Assembly (NCBI GenBank): GCA_021791145.1
Contig: JAJYXE010000029.1
Location: 1 to 45,883 of the forward strand
Source of the DNA: Actinomycetes bacterium
Lineage (GTDB): Bacteria; Actinomycetota; Acidimicrobiia; Acidimicrobiales; RAAP-2
Direction of reading: 5' to 3'
Length of the DNA stretch: 45,883 nucleotides
The position numbers were made by a program, and so were the translations under genes. Below are positions 7,220 through 15,769 of this stretch, piece after piece. Each line of letters opens with the position of its first letter. Within the stretch, counting starts at the first letter, position 1. The notes below the pieces were generated by a model. It had not been told where the DNA came from, ran no database searches, and saw nothing but the letters and a program-made list of their open reading frames with translations.

Positions 7220-8509
7220 TCAATCGCTCAGCGCGAGGGAGGAATCGGTACGCATCTCGAAGGACCCGCGACTAGGCCAGGCCACACCATACATGGCAGC
7301 TACGAGTCCCAACATCGCCAACCAATACGTCCACATGTTGAGATGTGCGTACGTCTGAAGGAGTACCCCTCCGCCAAGACAGGACACCACTAGCCAACGA
7401 AGGTGTGTGCGAGAACTAGCTGCGACCAACGCGTATCCGACGGTTGGGCCGAGATAGTAGGAGAGCATTACGGGTTCGAAGATGCAGCGCGCGGCCAATG
7501 CGAGGCCGCAGAGCCACACGATGCCCAGCGGTCTGTCGCGAAACCGAGACGCGACGATGCCGATACCGATGGCTGCAGCAGCCCCCAACACGCGCGGTGG
7601 ACCGCCCGCCACTCCGCCTCTGACGGTCGGCGACAACGCGACCCACGGCGTTGTATGCAAAAACCCCCCCCGATAGGTGATCTGCTCCGTCAGCGCGCGA
7701 AACGTTGGACCTGGGTTTGGGATCAGCATTACGAGAAAGATCGCTCCCGGCAATATGGCGGCGCGTCCCAGGATTCCCCAGCTCCGGCGGACTCCGACAA
7801 ACCCCACGATGACCGGGAGCACGAAGATCGCCCAAAGCTGGAAGGCGATTGCAGCACCCAGTAGCCACCCGATCGCGTAGCTCCTGGGATTTCGTATCGA
7901 AACAGCCGTCGCGAAGGCACATAGCCCCATTGCGACAACGTCCTCGGGGTGGCCCCAGAAGACGATCGTGGGAGCGAGCGCGGCCGCCTCCAGCACTGAG
8001 AGCATCCGGCGCCGCGTCCGAGATACACCCAAGATGGCTGCGAGACTGTCGAAGCCGACCAGTGCGACCCCCGCGCACGCCATCATGATGGGTCCCAGAA
8101 GAAGGAGAGCAGTTGGATGTGGAATCCAAAAGATTGCGGGACCAAGCTGGAAACTCTGAGAGAGGTGTAGAGCTGTCGCCAGCATGACGAATGGGGTCAG
8201 CACGACCGCGAAACCCGGCAGGGTCACGGGAGGACGTGAGTTGCTGTAGATGTAAGAGATGAGACCGTCTGCGATGTCGTGAGACGCCTTCACGGTCACC
8301 CACATGTCGATGGGCTCATCCCAGAAGTTGGTGCTGTGCGGAAGGGTCGTGTAGCCGACCAGAGATGGCCACCAGACGCAATATGCCATGCCCGCAACGA
8401 TCACCAGCAAGGTGACGCTTGCCAACCACCACCCGTTGCCCTGGAAGAGAGACGATCGGACGCTGAAGTCCGGCCTGGTCACCGTGTCCTTGCGCCCCCC
8501 TCGGCTCAT
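7220..8509 (-). CDS. Polytopic GT-C-like membrane protein, paralog of the pilus-locus protein
   Basis: A 429-residue integral membrane protein with about ten hydrophobic segments. It is a clear paralog of the protein at 27990-29351: both share a WW.P.VG segment, TLPGFA..LTPFV, WGHPEDV, LGRAA.LPGAI..... LIPN, AGGP.R and a YY..P segment. The fold resembles polyprenyl-phosphate-sugar-using GT-C transferases (GT87/GT39-like), so a role in surface glycosylation is possible but not shown. ATG 8509 is chosen as the first Met before the first hydrophobic segment; GTG 8482 (AAGGA upstream) is an alternative. Third positions are less GC-rich than in neighbours, suggesting separate acquisition. Confidence 0.78.
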   Translation of the reverse strand: MSRGGRKDTVTRPDFSVRSSLFQGNGWWLASVTLLVIVAGMAYCVWWPSLVGYTTLPHSTNFWDEPIDMWVTVKASHDIADGLISYIYSNSRPPVTLPGFAVVLTPFVMLATALHLSQSFQLGPAIFWIPHPTALLLLGPIMMACAGVALVGFDSLAAILGVSRTRRRMLSVLEAAALAPTIVFWGHPEDVVAMGLCAFATAVSIRNPRSYAIGWLLGAAIAFQLWAIFVLPVIVGFVGVRRSWGILGRAAILPGAIFLVMLIPNPGPTFRALTEQITYRGGFLHTTPWVALSPTVRGGVAGGPPRVLGAAAAIGIGIVASRFRDRPLGIVWLCGLALAARCIFEPVMLSYYLGPTVGYALVAASSRTHLRWLVVSCLGGGVLLQTYAHLNMWTYWLAMLGLVAAMYGVAWPSRGSFEMRTDSSLALSD

Positions 8510-8892
8510 TGTCGCTGGAGGATCGCACATCCATCGACGTGATCGCAACCGTTCAGCTGCTTGCAGCGCGCTGGACCGCGCTGGGGGAGGTGCTCGGGAG
8601 CCGACCGGCTTAGGCAAGGAGGTGAAGGGGTGCAGTGAAGGGGGGGTCGTGCTTCGGCTCGTGACTGGCTTCGGCCGATGTGAAGCACAAGACGACGCGA
8701 TCGAGCCAGCCGCCGAGCGCCCACGCAAGGTCGTCGCATGACCGCTGGCGATCGCATGCCGAACTCGATCTCATGCGGAAGTCGTCATGGAATCCCAACA
8801 GTCCGCCCAACAGCGGCCCAACCGACGGGGCATGGTCCTGCCAGACGGGGATCGTTCCGCCAGATGAGCCTTGGTCCCCGGGGAGGTGAGAC
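8510..8892. promoter_or_regulatory. Divergent intergenic region with an inverted repeat
   Basis: 383 bases between divergent genes. GTGCTTC (8649-8655) and GAAGCAC (8682-8688) form an inverted repeat with a 26-base GC-rich loop. GATCCT lies 9 bases upstream of the minus-strand ATG 8509, as it does 7 bases upstream of the paralog start at 29351. No gene is seen. Confidence 0.35.
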
Positions 8893-9732
8893 GTGCGACG
8901 ACGAGTTGCAGTTGGGCCAGAGTCGGCCGATGTGTGCCATGGGAGTTCGGAGAGCGTCGAGCGTGCGCGCCATCCGCGGTGGTGGCGGATGATCTCGGCC
9001 ATCGCGTTGGTCCTGGGAGCAGGGGGGGTCGGCGCGGTCGCGGGCGGCTCCTTGGCGTCTGCGGCATCCACGTCGATCGAGAACCCGAGTTGTTCGTCGA
9101 CGTTCCCCGCAACTGGCCACGCGGTCGCGATGGTCTCTACGCCCTCGGGCAACGGCTACTGGGAGGTCGACCAGTTCGGTGACGTCGTGACCTACGGAGA
9201 CGCCACGTGCATGGGGTCGCTGACCGGCTCGACGCTCGATGCCCCGGTCGTGGGCATGGCCGCGACACCGTCTGGGCACGGCTACTGGCTGGTGGCGGCC
9301 GACGGCGGCGTCTTCACCTTCGGCGACGCCCACTTCTACGGCTCGATGGGCGGCAAACATCTCGCGGCCCCTGTCGTGGGCATGGTCGCGACACCCTCGG
9401 GCAATGGCTACTGGCTGGACGCGGCCGACGGCGGCATCTTCACCTTCGGTGGCGCCCACTTCTACGGTTCGATGGGCGGCAAGCACCTCGCGGTGCCGGT
9501 GGTGGGCATGGCGACCGTCCCCTCGGGCAACGGTTACTGGCTGGCGAGCTCGGATGGCGGCGTCTTCACCTTCGGTGACGCCCACTTCTACGGCTCGGCC
9601 GCCTCCGTCTCCTTCAGCCGACCGGTCGTGCGCATGACCGCCACTCCGTCGGGAGACGGCTACTGGCTGTTGACCTCGGGTGGAGGCGTCTTCGCCTTCG
9701 GCAACGCCAAGATCTACCCCAAGACCTCGTGA
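8893..9732 (+). CDS. Secreted propeller-like repeat protein
   Basis: A 279-residue exported protein. The GTG at 8893 has a strong SD (GGGGAGGTG, 5-base spacing). After a 32-residue basic lead comes a hydrophobic stretch (MISAIALVLGAGGVGAVAGG) ending in LASAAS, a signal peptide or anchor. The rest consists of five repeats of about 43 residues with the pattern VVGM.ATPSG.GYWL...DGG.FTFGDA.FYGS; repeats 2-4 are near-identical. Such repeats are frequent in secreted proteins of Acidimicrobiia and are thought to build propeller-like domains; ligand is unknown. Five units are few for a closed propeller, so it may dimerise or act as a module. It stands directly upstream of pilin cassette A. Confidence 0.85.
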   Translation: MRRRVAVGPESADVCHGSSESVERARHPRWWRMISAIALVLGAGGVGAVAGGSLASAASTSIENPSCSSTFPATGHAVAMVSTPSGNGYWEVDQFGDVVTYGDATCMGSLTGSTLDAPVVGMAATPSGHGYWLVAADGGVFTFGDAHFYGSMGGKHLAAPVVGMVATPSGNGYWLDAADGGIFTFGGAHFYGSMGGKHLAVPVVGMATVPSGNGYWLASSDGGVFTFGDAHFYGSAASVSFSRPVVRMTATPSGDGYWLLTSGGGVFAFGNAKIYPKTS

Positions 9733-9773
9733 CGGCGTCCTCGCGCAAGTCGCTGAGCGTGGGCTGAGACGCC

Positions 9774-9893
9774 CCACCGATGCGCTGAGACGTCCGCGCC
9801 CACCGATGGGCTGAAGCGTCCGCGTCCACCGATGCGCTGAGACGTCCGCGCCCACCGATGGGCTGAAGCGTCCGCGTCCACCGATGCGCTGAG
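9774..9893. repeat. 26-base tandem repeat with alternating unit types
   Basis: Four full units and a partial fifth start at 9774, 9800, 9826, 9852 and 9878. All begin CCACCGATG; odd units continue CGCTGAGACGTCCGCGC, even units GGCTGAAGCGTCCGCGT, so the true period is 52 bases. Units of one type are identical to each other. The array follows the propeller-like gene. Confidence 0.9.
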
Positions 9894-9923
9894 CGACCTG
9901 GCGCTCCTCGGAGCGCCAGGTCG
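9894..9923. terminator. Strong hairpin after the tandem repeat
   Basis: A perfect 14-base stem (CGACCTGGCGCTCC with GGAGCGCCAGGTCG) around TC. No T-run follows, so it could be a factor-assisted terminator for the propeller-like gene or a boundary element before the pilin promoter. Confidence 0.5.
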
Positions 9924-9951
9924 GCTCGCGTCCCCTCGGGTGCCGCCGCGC

Positions 9952-9980
9952 TGGTCAAGGGGGGTGACATGGGGTAACCT
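9952..9980 (+). promoter_or_regulatory. Candidate promoter of pilin cassette A
   Basis: TGGTCA at 9952-9957 and TAACCT at 9975-9980, 17 bases apart, 25 bases before the GTG at 10005. The intervening leader carries GGGAGGAG as SD. Confidence 0.4.
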
Positions 9981-10004
9981 TCTTTCGGGGATGGGAGGAG
10001 TCGC

Positions 10005-11894
10005 GTGGTTGGTGCACGCCGCTTCCTGGGGAGTCGAGACCTTCGGGGCACCGGGTGGTCCGCGCGCGGGGAAGGCGGCTTCGCCCTCATCGAGGTCATC
10101 ATCGCCTTCAGCGTGCTATTGATCGCGCTGCTCGGGATCGGCCTCGAGATGGGGACCCAGTACGCGAGCATCGGGGCCTCGCACAACGAGCAGACCGGCG
10201 ACGCTGTCCTCAACCGCCTGCTCGACGAGGCGAGGGCGCTGCCCTACACAGTCGTCGCGAAGGGCTTGAGCAACGCCGACACGAGCGTCTCTTCCACATC
10301 CACCTACCTGAAGAAGACCGGTACAGGCACAGCGATCTGGGTGTTCGAGGACTCCGCGCTGGGCCCCGGCAACGGCACAGGCGAAGTCGTCAACCACTAC
10401 TCGCCGCCGACAGGGCTGAGCCCGCCGCCGCCCTTCTACCCGCACAAGAGCTGCTTCTCGGAGAAGGGAGCCTCGGTCACCTGCACAGGTGGCCAGTACT
10501 TCACCGCCCTCACGTTCCCGACCAAGTACGGCTCCAAGGTCACGACCGCCACGACAGGCAAGGCGCTCGCCGCCACATGGCTGACGAAGGTCATCCGCGT
10601 GACCGTGCTCGTCTCCTGGCGGGCGCCGGGCAACGGCAGCCCGACGGCGGTCGCCGGCCAGACCCTCATCTTCGCCAAGACAGTCGCCTGCACCAGCCTG
10701 GGTCTCCTCTCTACGCCGAGCGCCGCGTCGTGCCAGCCCAATTTCACGGCGACCTCACGCGCCGGCGGCGGGGTCGTCGCGATGAAGCCCTCGACAGGGG
10801 CGCCGGCGGGGGAGCCGATCAAGGGGCTCACGTTCTCGAGCTTCGACCTTCTCCTGCCCGGCAGCACTTCCAGCCAGACGCTCACCCAGACGTCGACCAT
10901 TCTCGGCACGTCCAACGCCTCGGGCGCGACGATCGCTCCCACAAGTGCGCGCGACCAGGAGTCGGTCGTGCTCACGAAGGCCACCAACGACCTCGCGACC
11001 GGGACGAGCGACGACCAGTCCCTCACGCTCACGCAGTCGGCGAGCGCGCTGACCTCGACGTCTGCGACAGGCGCCTACTCGGTCACGGCGACCCCGTCGT
11101 CGACCGATACGGGCACCTCGACGAGCACCACCTCTGCGACGAGCACCCACGCCTGCGCGAGCTTCACAGGGACCGACCTCACCACGGACCTCCCATGCGG
11201 CGCGGGCCGAGCGGCACAGGGCTCTACGGCGACGCTCGGCGCGACGTTTGGCGCGGCGGGTGCCGCGACGCTCCTTGACGTCGCGGGGACACCGCCACAT
11301 CCCGACCGCGTCCTCACGGCTCGCTACGCGAGAGGTGCCGTGCCCACCACATGCCCCACAACGGCCAGGAGCGGCTGCATCGACGCCAAGGCGCAAGGCG
11401 GGCTCGGGACCGCAGAGCTCGCCGGCCTGCCTGCGGCTGTGACCGCGCCGGCTGGGTGGCTGGGCTACACCGTCGGGCTCTCTGGGTTCGAGGCGAGCGC
11501 CACATCGTGGGCCCGGAGCGCGTCGCCCTGGCTCTCAGGGAAGATGACCACAGTTGCCGGGACCCTCAGGTACTACAACGGCTCGGGGTACACGAGCCTC
11601 ACACTTGCCGTCGGCTCCTCGGCGCAGGCCATCACAATCCCATCGGTCAAGGTGACCACCGGGACGATCACGGTCGAGATCACGCCTCACCTCGCCACCG
11701 GCGGGGTGGCCTGCAACGCCACCACAACATCGTCGCACCCCGCCCGGGTGCACCTCGAACGATGCTCGGTCTCCCCGCTCTTCGGGACGATCACCTACCT
11801 CGTGACCGACGGCGCGACAACGCTCGCCGACTTCACGATGACAGTGAGCCTGGGCACATTCTCGGCCACCGCGAGCTACCAGGTGGCGACGTGA
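10005..11894 (+). CDS. Large PilV-like minor prepilin, cassette A
   Basis: A 629-residue type IV prepilin-like protein. GTG 10005 has GGGAGGAG as SD. The leader ends at Gly25; processing before Phe26 would give FALIEVIIAFSVLLIALLG, with the conserved Glu at mature position 5. The hydrophobic helix would anchor it in the membrane or the fibre base, and about 570 residues would be outside. That part is Thr/Ser/Ala-rich, with a repetitive middle (TQTSTILGTSNASG, LTLTQSASALTSTS, SSTDTGTSTSTTSATST) and a beta-rich C-terminal domain. It is far longer than usual PilV (about 150-200 residues), so a tip adhesin is likely. Its stop overlaps the next start (GTGA). Thr codons are often ACA. Confidence 0.85.
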   Translation: MVGARRFLGSRDLRGTGWSARGEGGFALIEVIIAFSVLLIALLGIGLEMGTQYASIGASHNEQTGDAVLNRLLDEARALPYTVVAKGLSNADTSVSSTSTYLKKTGTGTAIWVFEDSALGPGNGTGEVVNHYSPPTGLSPPPPFYPHKSCFSEKGASVTCTGGQYFTALTFPTKYGSKVTTATTGKALAATWLTKVIRVTVLVSWRAPGNGSPTAVAGQTLIFAKTVACTSLGLLSTPSAASCQPNFTATSRAGGGVVAMKPSTGAPAGEPIKGLTFSSFDLLLPGSTSSQTLTQTSTILGTSNASGATIAPTSARDQESVVLTKATNDLATGTSDDQSLTLTQSASALTSTSATGAYSVTATPSSTDTGTSTSTTSATSTHACASFTGTDLTTDLPCGAGRAAQGSTATLGATFGAAGAATLLDVAGTPPHPDRVLTARYARGAVPTTCPTTARSGCIDAKAQGGLGTAELAGLPAAVTAPAGWLGYTVGLSGFEASATSWARSASPWLSGKMTTVAGTLRYYNGSGYTSLTLAVGSSAQAITIPSVKVTTGTITVEITPHLATGGVACNATTTSSHPARVHLERCSVSPLFGTITYLVTDGATTLADFTMTVSLGTFSATASYQVAT

Positions 11895-12538
11895 GACGCG
11901 CCGAGGAGGGCTTCTCCGTGCTCGAGCTGCTCATCGCGATGCTGATCGGGATGGTGCTCCTCGGGCTCGTCATGGTGTCCCTCTCGACCTTCCTCCAGTC
12001 GGGCTACGACGGGGTCGCCTCCGGGCAGGCCAACGACAACGCGGCGCTCACCATGACAATCATCCGGCGCCAGGTCGTGAACGCGGACGTCCTCTACAAC
12101 CCCGCCGACGAAGGGTCCAACGCCGGCGCGACAGTCCCGAGCGGGTTCTCACTGCGCATGCTCACCGCCGGGGCCCGGACAACCGCGCCTCCCGAGACAC
12201 CTGGCGGCACCATCACAGTGCCGACGTGCGTCCAGTGGCGGCTCCTCAAGACAGGCAACCTCGAGGACCGGTCGTGGCCGACAGGGCACCCGACAGCGGT
12301 GCGCCCCTGGCGCACGGTGATGTCGGGACTGGTGAACCCCCGTCCGTCCACACCGCCGTTCAAGCTCGACATGACCGGGGCGTACCAGCACCGCGTGCTG
12401 AAGCTCACCTTCGTGCTCCCCCAGACAGTGCGCTCGACAGGGTCGAGCTTGACGCTGCGGTCCTCGGTCACCGCCCTCGACGCCCAGTTCTTCGCCCCCA
12501 CAGCGAGCGAGTACTGCTCGCCGGTGCCCTCGCCATGA
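11891..12538 (+). CDS. PilW-like minor prepilin, cassette A
   Basis: A 215-residue prepilin-like protein starting at GTG 11891, whose GTGA overlaps the previous stop. The leader is seven residues (MRRAEEG), then FSVLELLIAMLIGMVLLGLV with Glu at mature position 5. About 180 residues follow on the outside, with a few Cys (VPTCVQW, EYCSPVP) that may form disulfides. PilW proteins help prime the pilus tip in other bacteria; here this is inferred from the N-terminus and from the neighbours. Its stop overlaps the next gene by four bases (ATGA), so the three cassette genes are translated together. Confidence 0.85.
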   Translation: MRRAEEGFSVLELLIAMLIGMVLLGLVMVSLSTFLQSGYDGVASGQANDNAALTMTIIRRQVVNADVLYNPADEGSNAGATVPSGFSLRMLTAGARTTAPPETPGGTITVPTCVQWRLLKTGNLEDRSWPTGHPTAVRPWRTVMSGLVNPRPSTPPFKLDMTGAYQHRVLKLTFVLPQTVRSTGSSLTLRSSVTALDAQFFAPTASEYCSPVPSP

Positions 12539-14070
12539 TCGCCGAGCGCGTCCGGTACGTGCGACAGCACCGGGGCCCGCCGCCCTGCGACGACGAAGGC
12601 CTCGCCTTCATCCTCGTCGTCGTGGTGATCGCCTCGGTGATGGCCGTCCTGGCCGCGACGCTCTTCCATGTCGCCCTCGACAACATTTCGACCTCCCAGC
12701 GGATGGTGCTCCAAGAGCAGGCGCTGCAGGCCGCCGAGTCCGGTGTGGACCTCGCCTACCAGGGCATCGAGGCGGTCACACTCGCGTCGTCCACAACCGG
12801 GCGCCACCACGTCCCGTGCGCGCCGGCGACAAGCCCGATCAAAGGGAACATCGGAAGCGCCCCGAGCGGCTCCAGCTACACGGTGACGGTCAAGTACTAC
12901 AAGTACGCGACAGCTGCGCACCCCACACCGACGGAGCTCACCACAGCGACGTGCACGACCACACCGGTCGACCTCGTCCGCATCGTGGTCACATCGACCG
13001 GCGCGGACCTCACGCAGACAGCGCACGTGACGTCCCAGGCGAACATCGCCCCGGTCAACCCCTTCGCCAACTCGGTCTTCGTCAACGGGTCGATGACACT
13101 GCGTGGGAGCAACTCGTCGATCGGGGGCCAGACGGTCTACGTCCACACAGGCAACCTGACATGCAACGGCGGCGGGACCATCGACGGGTCGGTCACGGTG
13201 CTCGGGAAGGTGACAGCGAGCGGGAGCTGCTCGATCGCAGGCGCCCTCGAGGCGACGACATCGATCTCTCTCGGCGGCACCGCCTCGATCGGCGGGACAG
13301 TCATCTCCACGACAGGGAGCATCTCGGTCCAGGGCACAGGCGTCGCGGTGTCGGGAAGCATGTACGCCCGCGGGTCGATCACGATCAGCTCGACCACGTG
13401 GTACCAGCGCTACATCGCGACACACACAGTCACAGGCATCAGCGTGAGCTACACGATCAACCCGACAGAGACAGCGCTCGTCCGTCCGACGGAAGAGCCC
13501 TGGCCCGACCTCACCTGGGCGAGCGTCGACTGGGCGGGAATGCACTACAAGGTCGTGACAACCGGCTCCACATGCACCACGGCGGCAAAGACAGCGGCGC
13601 GCACGGCAGTCCTGTCCGCCAGGACAACCCCGAGCACAGGGTACGTCGGCGTCGCGCTCCACACGGCCTGCGCCATCCAGTTCACAAAGATCACAAAGAA
13701 GCTCGTCCTCAAACAGAGCCTGGTCGTGTTCTCGACGTCGGCCATCACAATTGCGAGCAACGCCGAGGTCCTCGACTCGTCGACAGCGAGAAGGACACTG
13801 TTCCTCGTGGTGCCCACAGGGACGAGCTGTACGGGCACAAACGGCAACATCTCGATCCACGGCACGATCGGGACAGGGATCGCGACCCTCGTCTACTCGC
13901 CGTGCAAGGTCACCATCCAAGGGACGAGCCCGATCAAGGAGGGCAAGGTCTACGCCAAGACCCTCACGATGAACGGCAACATGACCCTCGGCACAGTCAC
14001 GTTCACACTGCTCGGGTTCTCGACCACTCAGGTGAGCGTCGGCATCGACTTTGAGCGCGAGACGAGCTGA
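12535..14070 (+). CDS. PilX-like pilus assembly protein with beta-helical domain, cassette A
   Basis: A 511-residue protein beginning at ATG 12535. The N-terminus (DDEGLAFILVVVVIASVMAV) and the following helix ending in EQALQAAESGVDLAY are typical for PilX N-terminal proteins, which lack the canonical Glu5. After about residue 180 a run of short beta repeats appears (GTIDGSVTVLGKVTASGSC, ISLGGTASIGGTVISTTGS), like bactofilin or right-handed beta-helix rungs. The C-terminal 150 residues have paired Cys and another beta-helical end (GNISIHGTIGTGIATLVYSP). In a hand count of codons 13381-13695, 12 of 24 Thr codons are ACA. Probably an exposed pilus-tip or surface component. Confidence 0.83.
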   Translation: MIAERVRYVRQHRGPPPCDDEGLAFILVVVVIASVMAVLAATLFHVALDNISTSQRMVLQEQALQAAESGVDLAYQGIEAVTLASSTTGRHHVPCAPATSPIKGNIGSAPSGSSYTVTVKYYKYATAAHPTPTELTTATCTTTPVDLVRIVVTSTGADLTQTAHVTSQANIAPVNPFANSVFVNGSMTLRGSNSSIGGQTVYVHTGNLTCNGGGTIDGSVTVLGKVTASGSCSIAGALEATTSISLGGTASIGGTVISTTGSISVQGTGVAVSGSMYARGSITISSTTWYQRYIATHTVTGISVSYTINPTETALVRPTEEPWPDLTWASVDWAGMHYKVVTTGSTCTTAAKTAARTAVLSARTTPSTGYVGVALHTACAIQFTKITKKLVLKQSLVVFSTSAITIASNAEVLDSSTARRTLFLVVPTGTSCTGTNGNISIHGTIGTGIATLVYSPCKVTIQGTSPIKEGKVYAKTLTMNGNMTLGTVTFTLLGFSTTQVSVGIDFERETS

Positions 14071-14171
14071 GCATGCCTCCCGGGGCAACGCGCTGTCCCG
14101 GGATCACCTCGGCCCACAGATCATTTCGGCCCACAGACCGCCGCCGCCCCGGGACCGCCGCCGCCCGTCGC

Positions 14172-14177
14172 TACGGT
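14172..14177 (+). promoter_or_regulatory. Leaderless -10 box TACGGT for the SGNH hydrolase
   Basis: TACGGT, 7 bases, then GTG 14185; no SD present. Confidence 0.5.
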
Positions 14178-14184
14178 AGGCGAC

Positions 14185-15141
14185 GTGCCGGACCGAAGAT
14201 CTCCTCAGCCGCGCGTCCGCCGCATCGTCGCGGCGTCGACCGTCGCCGCAGCGGTGGTCACCGTCGTGCTGCTCGCGGCCCTCGGCGCGTTCAGCGGCCC
14301 CGGCGCCCAGGCGGTCGGAGGGGTGGGCGCCGGGACACCTCCGCCGCGCTACTACGTGTCGCTCGGGGACTCCTACGCGATCGGCTACCAGCCCACGCCG
14401 TCTCCCGGCCCCACCCCGGGCTACACCGTGCTCGTCGCGCGACGAACCGGCATGAGCCTCGTCAATTTCGGCTGTGGCGGTGCGACCAGCACGTCGATCC
14501 TCGAGACAAAGGGGTGTGCCCCGCCCGAGGGGATCCCGGCGGGCGAGGACGTCGCGCACTACCCCCATGAGACCCAGGCTGCAGCGGCGGAGGCGTTCAT
14601 CCGCCGGCACCGGGGGCACATCGGCCTCATCACGGTGAGCATCGGCGGCAACGACGTGACCCAGTGCGCGGCCGCGGCAGACCCGACGTCCTGCGTGCTC
14701 TCGGCGGTCCCCCTCGTCCGCAAGCACGTGACTGCTCTGGCGAAGGGCCTCCGGAGGGCGGCGGGGCCGAAGGTGCCGATCATCGGCCTCTCGTACCCAG
14801 ACGTGATCCTCGGAAGCTGGGTGTACCCCGCCGGGCACGGCGACCCCGCGCTTGCTTCCCTGTCGGTGACCGCCTTCAAGGACCTCTTCAACCCCGCGCT
14901 GGCGAAGGCCTACCGGGCCGGGGGCGCGTCGTTCGTGGATGTCACGAAGGACACCGGCGGCTACGTCCCCCTCGCCGAGACGACCTCGCTCGCCCACTAC
15001 GGCACCGTCCCGGTCGCCGTCGCCTCGGTGTGCCGCCTCACCTGGTCCTGCACACAAGGGAACATCCACGCCAACAGCGCGGGCTACAGGCTGATCGGCC
15101 GCGAGATCCTGGCGCGCTACCAGGCCCTGCGCCGGCGATGA
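14185..15141 (+). CDS. Exported SGNH/GDSL-family esterase or lipase
   Basis: A 318-residue hydrolase. Residues 13-45 form a signal peptide or anchor (VRRIVAASTVAAAVVTVVLL then GAQA). Family blocks follow in order: GDSYAIG with nucleophile Ser63, the oxyanion Gly in FGCGGATS, GGND with Asn156, and NIHANSAGY with catalytic His295. Several Cys suggest disulfides, as in actinobacterial secreted esterases. It should cleave ester bonds of lipids or acetylated surface sugars outside the membrane; the substrate cannot be told. GTG 14185 is supported by the leaderless box. It follows cassette A but has its own promoter. Confidence 0.9.
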   Translation: MPDRRSPQPRVRRIVAASTVAAAVVTVVLLAALGAFSGPGAQAVGGVGAGTPPPRYYVSLGDSYAIGYQPTPSPGPTPGYTVLVARRTGMSLVNFGCGGATSTSILETKGCAPPEGIPAGEDVAHYPHETQAAAAEAFIRRHRGHIGLITVSIGGNDVTQCAAAADPTSCVLSAVPLVRKHVTALAKGLRRAAGPKVPIIGLSYPDVILGSWVYPAGHGDPALASLSVTAFKDLFNPALAKAYRAGGASFVDVTKDTGGYVPLAETTSLAHYGTVPVAVASVCRLTWSCTQGNIHANSAGYRLIGREILARYQALRRR

Positions 15142-15285
15142 CCGCGCTCCTTGCCACCCTGCCCTGACCTGCCGCCGGCCCGCCCTCCCCCGGCGCGCTG
15201 CCCTCGGCGGCCGCCGCTGCACCCCGGATGCCTCGGGTTGGGCGAAGGTTGAGGTCCCATAGCGGCCGTTGTGGCAACGCTGCCG

Positions 15286-15291
15286 CACAAT
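15286..15291 (+). promoter_or_regulatory. Possible leaderless -10 box CACAAT
   Basis: CACAAT, 7 bases, then ATG 15299. It deviates from TAnnnT at the first base. CCAGGAG directly before the ATG is too close to act as a normal SD. Confidence 0.35.
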
Positions 15292-15298
15292 CCAGGAG

Positions 15299-15649
15299 AT
15301 GAGCGACGACCTGGCTGCCTACCTCGGCTCGATCGACGGGCGCCTCGTGCGCTACCTCGACGAGGAGCGCGACATCGCGTCCGGGGCGATCCTCCACGTC
15401 CGGTGCTACGCGGTCGCCCTCGTCCAGGGCCTGGTGGTGCCCGAGCACGTCCACGAGGACTGGGGCGACTTCTTCCCGCTCGTCGTCGCATTCGTCCTCG
15501 CCTACGGCTCTCCCCGGCTCGGCCATCTCGCCCGCCGCTCGACGATCTTCGAGGGGGGAGGGGAGGAGCCGCTCACCGACGGGGACCGGATCTTCCTCGT
15601 GTCGATGCTCGCCGAGATCGACGACCTCCTCTCTCGCCGACAGCCCTGA
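15299..15649 (+). CDS. Small hypothetical protein
   Basis: A 116-residue protein of unknown function. It starts MSDDLAAYLGSIDGRLVRYL, has a moderately hydrophobic centre (VALVQGLVVPEHVH, FFPLVVAFVLAYG) that may be buried helix rather than a membrane segment, and an acidic C-terminal helix (GDRIFLVSMLAEIDDLL). High GC at third positions supports coding. It lies between the hydrolase and the sensor kinase. The 31 bases of its 3' end are repeated imperfectly 51 bases further on (15671-15701), a local duplication outside the gene. Confidence 0.7.
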   Translation: MSDDLAAYLGSIDGRLVRYLDEERDIASGAILHVRCYAVALVQGLVVPEHVHEDWGDFFPLVVAFVLAYGSPRLGHLARRSTIFEGGGEEPLTDGDRIFLVSMLAEIDDLLSRRQP

Positions 15650-15756
15650 CGCCTGACCCGGCCCCGCCACGACGACCTCCGCTCGCGCCGGCAGCCCTGA
15701 CCCGGGCACCCGGGCACCGCGACAGTTCTTTTCCTTCTCCCAGGTCGGCGCTGGAT

Positions 15757-15762
15757 TAGCCT
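15757..15762 (+). promoter_or_regulatory. Leaderless -10 box TAGCCT for the hybrid kinase
   Basis: TAGCCT, 7 bases, then GTG 15770; there is no SD. Confidence 0.5.
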
Positions 15763-15769
15763 TTCGGTC

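Noticed and set aside
12094..14088. 664-codon minus-strand frame opposite the PilX-like gene
   Set aside because: Rich in Cys/Arg/Asp with no pattern; produced by the ACA and GTC content of the real gene on the other strand.
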